Part shown: positions 58,869 through 64,000 of the stretch, in pieces
Numbering within the stretch: position 1 is the stretch's first letter
Layout of the letters: each line of letters starts with the position of its first letter
NCBI RefSeq assembly: GCF_000378085.1
Contig: NZ_KB899213.1
Coordinates: forward strand, 1 to 64,000
Direction of reading: 5' to 3'
From: Hoylesella loescheii DSM 19665 = JCM 12249 = ATCC 15930
GTDB lineage: Bacteria > Bacteroidota > Bacteroidia > Bacteroidales > Bacteroidaceae
DNA: 64,000 bases
Made by a program: the position numbers and the translations under genes
Notes under the pieces: generated by a model
What the model saw: only the letters and a program-made list of their open reading frames with translations
Databases searched by the model: none
Told to the model about the DNA's origin: nothing

Positions 58869-61664
58869 CTATTCGGAGAGGTCTTGTGCCTCGTCATTGC
58901 TCTGCGTTGGCTCGCTATCAAGGGGTTTCGGGTCCTCGTCTTCTGCGCCAAGGTTGAGCGTATCTTTCAGTTTTTGGTACAAGAAAGATAGCGTTAGGAG
59001 CAGTGCGCCAAGGATAATGAACACCACGATACGACCAATGGCTGGCATGCGCCATACATCGTAGAGGGCCAACTTAGCGATAATAAAGATGAAGGTGCCA
59101 ATGCTAAGCAGGCGCATGGTCTTGTTTGGCAAGCGCATTCCTAAGGTCATCTGCACCGTTCCCACAGCTGCTAAGGCCAGCGAGAAGGCTGCACTGAACT
59201 GTTCGATACCTATTTGGATGAGCAGTGCACGCACCATGCATACCCAAAGCACGGTAGAGGCGAGGTTAAGGAATACCGTGAAGTAGACCGCAGCTTGTTT
59301 GGTCTGCTTGTAATAGCACTTACCCGAGTAGGCGTAGATGGCTATGGTACAGCCGATGCCCAACCATTGCAGGATGATTGCCCACGTGGGACTGACGAAG
59401 TCGCCATAAATGAAGACATCGGAAACAATGAAGAATAGGCCCAGAGCCATGTATGCCATGTAAAGCGGGATGAATTTGCCAGCCGGGAAACGACGACCGA
59501 AGCCCAAGGCAATGGCTAGCAGCGCGGTGGTACGCAACAAGGTGATGCCCGCATTGTAAAGGGACGAGTCGAGGGATAGATCCATTTCCATGTCGATGGC
59601 GCAGTAAAGGGCTGCAATACCTATAATATAGATAACGAGATTCCATGGAACATACAGGTCCCTAACACGTTCTTGGTTGCGGTCCATGATGCGGGCGAAG
59701 GCCAAGAAACAAAGGCCGCGGAAGATTTCTGCTATGAAATTGAAGTTCTGAACATCAACGTCGTACATGAAATCGAGCCTTCCATACAATGTCGCAATTA
59801 AGCTAAGCGTGTTAATTATCAGTGCAAGGATAGCCGCAATGCCGTAAATACGCATCTCGAGTCGGCAGTAGAGCCAAAGCAGAAGCACCATTTCGGCAGC
59901 AAAACAGATGGTGAGCACTGCGCCAGAGAAGAACAATGGCAACGATATGGAAAGGTAAGCCAAGCCCAAAGCCAACAAAACGCTTTGCGTTACACCGTTA
60001 CGTTGTTCGGATTGGCGTAACCATAGGTGCAGGGCAATATAAACAAGACCCATCACCAGAGCCGTGACGGCACTATCGTAGTTGCCATATTCTCCCAGGG
60101 ATGAAACAAGAATAATGGTAAATACGCTGCTCAATATCATTGCGCCAATGTGTAAGCCCGTAAATATATCGGTCATTCCGCGCCGCAAGAACGCGAAGAA
60201 ACTCATCGTGGCGATAAGCCAGAACAGGCCGTAGAATGTGACATGCAGGGCGTAAGGATCTACAAAATCGCCGTACATGGCTATCAACAGCACGAGGAAT
60301 GTTGCCCCAGTGCTAATCAAGGGCAGTTCGTTCCAGCGGTTGCTCCATGAAAGATAGAGGCTGCCCAGGTTGAGAATGGCCATATATACATATAGGAATA
60401 GGAAGTTGGGGGTCTCTGTCCCCACTAGGAAAGGTGCGAGGAAACCACCCACGAGGGCCGTTACGGCCAGCTCGCGACGGTCGTAATGATGGGATATCCA
60501 TGCCATAAAGAGCGTTACAAACACCATGACGCCGAAGCCAAGGGGCTGCGAAAACAGCTGATAATAGTGGTAGGCGATGGCTGTTGTGACGTAATACACG
60601 GCGCATCCGCCACCTGCCAACAGCGAGCTAAATGTGCGATAGCGCTTGCTTAGCTTCCAACCGATGCCCAAAAGGACTGTTCCCACGGCGTAACTGAGAA
60701 CGGTTCGCATGATATGACTTATCCAATTTTGGTCGATGGCGTATTTAACGAAGAAGCCAATACCCAACACAAAGACGAGAATACCTATCTTACCGAAGAG
60801 GTTTTCGCCAATAAACTTCTCGTAGTTAAAGCCTGACTCATTGTCATCGTCTGCCGTTTGGTTCATTCCGTATGCGTTTCCGCCGTATGGAGAGGTGTTG
60901 TTGTGCTTGGCATCGGCCTGCTCGTGCTTGGCTTCCAGGTAATCTTTGCCAGCCACAATTTGCTCTTGTTCGGCCTCGCCATGCTCTTCCGCCGTTTCGT
61001 CTTGTACAAACGCGGCAACGGGTTCATGCTCTTGTGGAGCCATTTGGGGCTCGTTTTCGAGCGCTTCTTCCACGTCGCAACCTTGCGGTTCGGTGTTGTC
61101 ATCTTGCTTTTCGGCATCGTCTTGCACCGCGTTGGCATTGTTTTCTGCAGGCGTTTCAGCGTCAGCCACGCCGTTTTCTACATGCTGTGGCTCAACCGCC
61201 TCATGCTGTACGTCGGCTTCTACTGTGCTTGTTGGCGTGTCGATGGGCTGAACTGGCACCTCGATGGTGGTAACTGCGCTACCAACACGTTGCTGTTCGC
61301 CCAGTGCCACAACTTCTTCGGCTGTGCCTGGCACGTCTTCTGTCAACTCGTTTTTGCCTGTTGACTGAGTCGTTTGCTCTACAATCGGTATGTTTTCGTC
61401 TGCTTCGGGTTGTGTTTCCAAGCCTTTCTTTTTCGCCTCGGTGGTATCTTCCACCTCGGTAGCAACACCTTGTTGCTGCCTTAGCGCATTTTCTTCCCGA
61501 ATACCTTTAAGTGTTTCGGCGATACCTTCAAGCTGCTTTTGCATCACTCTCAACTGAAAGATCAGCTCGTTAAGCTTACCGCTTGAGCCAGATCGTAAGG
61601 CGATTATCGCTACGACAATGCCCCCAATGAGCAAGAAAAAGAAAATTCCTAATCCTTCATCCAT
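58869..61664 (-). CDS. DUF2339 large polytopic membrane protein
   Basis: A 931-residue protein. The first residues form one membrane helix (GIFFFLLIGGIVVAIIAL), followed by a short coiled coil (KLNELIFQLRVMQKQLEGI). Residues 50-275 are an acidic, Gln/Glu-rich low-complexity region with no fixed fold expected. The rest, from NYEKFIGENLFGKIGILVFVLG, holds more than 20 transmembrane helices with the DUF2339 blocks (WISHIMRTVLSYAVGTVLLGIG, split by its usual turn). Function is unknown in general; envelope roles are often guessed. Several plus-strand open frames opposite the acidic region are artefacts of its repeated composition. Confidence 0.88.
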   Translation of the reverse strand: MDEGLGIFFFLLIGGIVVAIIALRSGSSGKLNELIFQLRVMQKQLEGIAETLKGIREENALRQQQGVATEVEDTTEAKKKGLETQPEADENIPIVEQTTQSTGKNELTEDVPGTAEEVVALGEQQRVGSAVTTIEVPVQPIDTPTSTVEADVQHEAVEPQHVENGVADAETPAENNANAVQDDAEKQDDNTEPQGCDVEEALENEPQMAPQEHEPVAAFVQDETAEEHGEAEQEQIVAGKDYLEAKHEQADAKHNNTSPYGGNAYGMNQTADDDNESGFNYEKFIGENLFGKIGILVFVLGIGFFVKYAIDQNWISHIMRTVLSYAVGTVLLGIGWKLSKRYRTFSSLLAGGGCAVYYVTTAIAYHYYQLFSQPLGFGVMVFVTLFMAWISHHYDRRELAVTALVGGFLAPFLVGTETPNFLFLYVYMAILNLGSLYLSWSNRWNELPLISTGATFLVLLIAMYGDFVDPYALHVTFYGLFWLIATMSFFAFLRRGMTDIFTGLHIGAMILSSVFTIILVSSLGEYGNYDSAVTALVMGLVYIALHLWLRQSEQRNGVTQSVLLALGLAYLSISLPLFFSGAVLTICFAAEMVLLLWLYCRLEMRIYGIAAILALIINTLSLIATLYGRLDFMYDVDVQNFNFIAEIFRGLCFLAFARIMDRNQERVRDLYVPWNLVIYIIGIAALYCAIDMEMDLSLDSSLYNAGITLLRTTALLAIALGFGRRFPAGKFIPLYMAYMALGLFFIVSDVFIYGDFVSPTWAIILQWLGIGCTIAIYAYSGKCYYKQTKQAAVYFTVFLNLASTVLWVCMVRALLIQIGIEQFSAAFSLALAAVGTVQMTLGMRLPNKTMRLLSIGTFIFIIAKLALYDVWRMPAIGRIVVFIILGALLLTLSFLYQKLKDTLNLGAEDEDPKPLDSEPTQSNDEAQDLSE

Positions 61665-61710
61665 AATTATAAGTGGTGGGTTTAGTTATATAATAAGGTT
61701 TACTACCTAG

Positions 61711-61718
61711 CAAAGGTA
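61711..61718 (-). promoter_or_regulatory. Promoter of the DUF2339 gene, -7 box TACCTTTG
   Basis: On the minus strand TACCTTTG stands 47 bases before the start codon and fits TAnnTTTG. Confidence 0.65.
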
Positions 61719-61910
61719 TATAAAATATTGATATGATGGTGGGTAAAAGGATAAAAAATGAGCGATTATTTTACACGTGATGGAACTGCGCTGTGCCATT
61801 GAGGCGTAGTGATGGGCACAACAACATGCCCGCGTGCACTGCTCGAAGTGGATGCCACAATGGGCGAAACACCCTTAATGAAGACCCTCGCCGCTTGCTA
61901 TTTCATAAAA

Positions 61911-61947
61911 GAATCCCGCCCGTGTAGCGCTTGGCTCGCGGGCGGGA
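61911..61947 (-). terminator. Minus-strand terminator hairpin
   Basis: On the minus strand TCCCGCCCG (61947-61939) and CGGGCGGGA (61922-61914) form a 9-bp GC stem, followed by TTCTTTTATG. It ends the decayed frame at 61983. Confidence 0.75.
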
Positions 61948-61978
61948 CTTCATGAAGTAATAAGGGAAAATGCACTAT

Positions 61979-62060
61979 TCGGCTACGGGTCGTACGCCAA
62001 GCGCGTTGGGGAGATCAGCTCCCGGGTCTGTATTTTATCCGTAGGTGTGTACCTATCCGT
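61979..62060 (-). pseudogene. C-terminal remnant of a decayed surface-type protein gene
   Basis: The minus strand reads NTDPGADLPNALGVRPVAE and then TAG just before a strong terminator. Endings in G-x-x-V-R-P-V are common in FISUMP/DUF1566-like lipoproteins of Bacteroidetes. In-frame stops occur immediately upstream (TAA and TAG within 20 codons), so only the last 19 codons remain readable. Family is a guess from the ending. Confidence 0.3.
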
Positions 62061-62727
62061 ACCTGTTGCCCTGGCGTGGACCATTCTTTTGCAACTTGTA
62101 ACACCAGAAGGTGCGATGCCTAAGCTAAACGAACGGGTGGCTTTTTACTCCCATCATCTCTCTCTATCTTGTGTTGTTAATGTTTCACGACCTATTTCTG
62201 GATGGTCTTTCGCCTTTGGTTGGGCATCTATTTCTAACTCTCTTGCGGTATTTGTGAGGCACATCTTGCTTGTAAAGCATAGTCTTAGGGCACATAAGTA
62301 ACATAAAACGCACGTAAGAATGCGCTAAATTTGCTACGCTTGTCTAACCTATTCACTTTCCAACACCCCAAAGATAGGCAAAAATATGATGTTTTTCAGT
62401 ATTGCAGCGTTAAATAAACCTTAAAGAAAAGAGAAAAGGAAAAAGCGAATAACGTATGTAAAAGAAAAGAGAAAATAGACCTCATGGCACACGTAAGAAA
62501 GGAAAAGAAAGTAAGGGAAAGATGCAAAACGTTGGCTTGACGTAAGCTACCAGCCTAATAGGCCAAACTCTAACCGATATAGTTTTTCGTTATTACGCCG
62601 CATCTAACATGCCTCTCAGCTGCCCATAACCAAATACGAGCCACTTATAATAAGTAAACAAGAAATCAGTAGGTTAGGTTTTGTATTCAACTTTCTTATC
62701 TCTCGTGGTGTTATCGCTAAGATGTAC

Positions 62728-62810
62728 TCCTGTTCCATGTCGTCTGGAACAGCGTTCCATATCAACTGGAACAGGAGTCCATGTTACATGGAACAGGAGT
62801 CCAACTTAGT
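62728..62810. repeat. TTCC/GGAA palindrome array, site 4
   Basis: CTCCTGTTCCATGTCGTC, TGGAACAGCGTTCCATATCA, ACTGGAACAGGAGTCC, ATGTTACATGGAACAGGAG. The GGAACAGGAGTCC block is repeated exactly. Confidence 0.8.
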
Positions 62811-62942
62811 GAAACCCATGTCGCCCAATGTAAAGATGGCTACGAAAGCACATTTCGCAGGTTTCGATAGCTTGATGTTCGGCACTTGTTTTCTTGCTAC
62901 ACGTGGCGCACACGGTGGCCAAACGCCATTCTTCCCCTCATG

Positions 62943-63899
62943 CTATAACTTCTCGTCGGCCTTCCCCTTGCCTTTCGCGTTATGCCTAGCCAAGGGTAGG
63001 GCGATGCCGTTGAGCCACTTAATAAAGGCATCGCGCCATTGCCTGCTTTGTTCCGTACCCTTCACGTCGCTTGCTCCGAATCCGTGTCCACCTGTTGCAT
63101 AGCGGATGTATTCGTGTGGAACACCTTTTGAAGTGAGGGCCGAATCGAGCAAAACACTATTGCCTGGGTGTACAATGGGGTCGTCGTCGCAGTGCACGAG
63201 GAAAACGGGCGGACAGTCGGAGGGTATCTTCCGCTCTACCGACAGCGAGTCTTTCAGCTTGCTGTTGGTCTTTTTCCATTCGCCCAAGATGCCTTTTCGC
63301 GAACGGCGATGCACATAACGCTCGTCGGCAAGCGTAACAACGGGATAGAGGGCTGCAACGAAATCGGGCTTAACGCTTACCTTGGGTTCGATGCCTAGCG
63401 GTGCCAGGTAGTTGGTAGAGGCAAAGGCAGCCGAGGCCACGGCAAGATGTCCGCCTGCCGAAAAGCCCATAACGCCCACTTCGTTGGGGTTGATGCCCCA
63501 CGTAGATGCCCCTTCGCGCACCAGTTGCACACTGCGTTGCACATCGCGAAGCATGTCGGGCTGACGGCGTCCGCGAACCAACAGGCGGTAATGGGTGACA
63601 AATGCCCATACGCCTGCTACGCGATAGCGAAGCACGAAGGCTGCAATGCCCTTGCTGTTGAGCCATTGCGCCACGCCGTCGCCTTCGGTTCGGGTGTCCA
63701 ACCAATGGTAACTGCCGCCCGGACACACAATGACGGCTGGGCAATCGGGCCTTGCGCCTTGCGGAATATATGGCGTAAGGGTTACGCTGGCGGCACGTTC
63801 GGGCGTACCCTTCCATATCTTTAAGGGTTTCAGTTGCTGGGCATGGCAAACGTACGCCATAAGGGCCAGCAGCATAACGATGTATTTTCTGATGTTCAT
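62943..63899 (-). CDS. Secreted alpha/beta hydrolase (acetyl-esterase / BD-FAE type)
   Basis: A 318-residue protein with a signal peptide (MNIRKYIVMLLALMAYVCHAQQ). The oxyanion-hole block CPGGSYHWLD, nucleophile elbow GVMGFSAGGHLA (Ser in GFSAG), the acid near HCDDDPIVHPGNS and the His in TGGHGFGASD make a complete catalytic triad. Length and order match esterases that remove acetyl or feruloyl groups from plant polysaccharides, though the start W-K-G-T-P-E motif is general. The C-terminus (NAKGKGKADEKL) is short and basic. It is probably co-transcribed with the gene ending 29 bases upstream. Confidence 0.85.
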   Translation of the reverse strand: MNIRKYIVMLLALMAYVCHAQQLKPLKIWKGTPERAASVTLTPYIPQGARPDCPAVIVCPGGSYHWLDTRTEGDGVAQWLNSKGIAAFVLRYRVAGVWAFVTHYRLLVRGRRQPDMLRDVQRSVQLVREGASTWGINPNEVGVMGFSAGGHLAVASAAFASTNYLAPLGIEPKVSVKPDFVAALYPVVTLADERYVHRRSRKGILGEWKKTNSKLKDSLSVERKIPSDCPPVFLVHCDDDPIVHPGNSVLLDSALTSKGVPHEYIRYATGGHGFGASDVKGTEQSRQWRDAFIKWLNGIALPLARHNAKGKGKADEKL

Positions 63900-63928
63900 C
63901 TCTAATCTTCTTTGTTGGCTGTATTGTA

Positions 63929-64000
63929 TTATTGGCCAATGGCCTGTAACTTTTCTATTATCCTGTTCTTTCCTACCAGTGCCTCGGCAGTGGTGATGGC
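63929..64000 (-). CDS. C-terminal end of an unidentified gene (partial)
   Basis: The minus strand is open from the right edge of the window to a TAA at 63929-63931 and reads AITTAEALVGKNRIIEKLQA then IGQ. Only 23 codons are visible, too few to name a family. The gap of 29 bases to the esterase start suggests an operon with it. Confidence 0.45.
   Translation of the reverse strand, partial: AITTAEALVGKNRIIEKLQAIGQ

Larger units (their letters stand above)
61665..62942. other. Gene-poor region of about 1.3 kb
   Basis: No credible gene. It contains the DUF2339 promoter, a minus-strand terminator hairpin after a decayed coding end (61911-62060), about 650 bases without recognised signals, and the fourth TTCC/GGAA array. 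Confidence 0.55.

Noticed and set aside
60858-61364. Plus-strand frames (up to 168 codons) opposite the DUF2339 acidic region
   Set aside because: Products of the repeated Glu/Gln codons read backwards; Cys/Ser/Ala-rich with no fold.
62047-62301. An 84-codon plus-strand frame
   Set aside because: It begins opposite a decayed minus-strand coding end and has no leader or family resemblance.

Overview
The window looks like a chromosomal piece of a Bacteroidales bacterium, most likely Prevotellaceae (Prevotella-like). The reasons are a SusC/SusD pair behind an ECF sigma/FecR module, the long (about 660-residue) form of IspG next to purE, promoters with the Bacteroidetes TAnnTTTG -7 box, few Shine-Dalgarno sequences, DUF2931/DUF2235 proteins, and a flexirubin/aryl-polyene type gene cluster. 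The genus is inferred from gene content only. I recognised no rRNA, tRNA, CRISPR array or insertion-sequence transposase.

Region 1 (1-13.1 kb, all plus strand, AT-rich, much decayed) reads as a type VI secretion (T6SS) effector/immunity island. It holds the end of a beta-sandwich protein, a putative cell-wall hydrolase with an ATGA-overlapped secreted partner, a frameshifted GH19 lysozyme/chitinase-like remnant with its partner, an M23 endopeptidase with an overlapping lipoprotein partner, and a DUF2235 lipase-type effector with a DUF2931 lipoprotein. In the middle (4.4-8.0 kb) is an array of at least six copies of one small lipoprotein family, three intact and three broken, alternating with remnants of a second small protein family. 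A VgrG-like remnant lies at about 8.6-8.85 kb.

Region 2 (13.1-22 kb) is core housekeeping: rpoN, a PAP2-like membrane protein, purE, ispG and cysS. The intergenic DNA is full of repeats: a 66-bp tandem array, and C-rich hairpin elements that have become part of the ispG and cysS reading frames.

Region 3 (22-32.1 kb) is an outer-membrane uptake locus: ECF sigma factor, FecR anti-sigma, SusC, SusD, then a separate TonB-dependent receptor with a CxxC in its plug. No degradative enzyme accompanies the SusCD pair.

Region 4 (33.2-50.3 kb) holds a GH3-family acyl-adenylase-like gene and then a long plus-strand aryl-polyene (APE) cluster. The cluster encodes FabG, three ketosynthases, two acyl carrier proteins, an O-methyltransferase, an LpxL-like acyltransferase, two hotdog dehydratase-like proteins, a thioesterase, a small EmrE-like membrane protein, LolA, a small secreted protein and a glycosyltransferase-acyltransferase fusion. 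It ends at a strong terminator. The two dehydratase-like proteins each appear to lack a different one of the two catalytic residues, so they probably form one mixed active site. An ammonia-lyase, a classical aryl-CoA ligase and an MMPL exporter are not in the window.

Region 5 (50.3-64 kb, minus strand) is mixed: an AlkC/AlkD-like HEAT-repeat protein, rubredoxin, a GT9 glycosyltransferase with DUF4254, a NosR-like flavin/Fe-S membrane protein, AhpC/AhpF, superoxide dismutase, a large DUF2339 membrane protein, and a secreted alpha/beta hydrolase. Oxidative-stress and electron-transfer genes are concentrated at 51-59 kb.

Several families of dispersed intergenic repeats recur throughout: TTCC/GGAA palindrome arrays (4 sites), TTGTAG/CTACAA arrays (2 sites), a roughly 435-bp element in two inverted copies, TGCCAACT stem-loops (5 sites), and the C-rich hairpin (7 sites).
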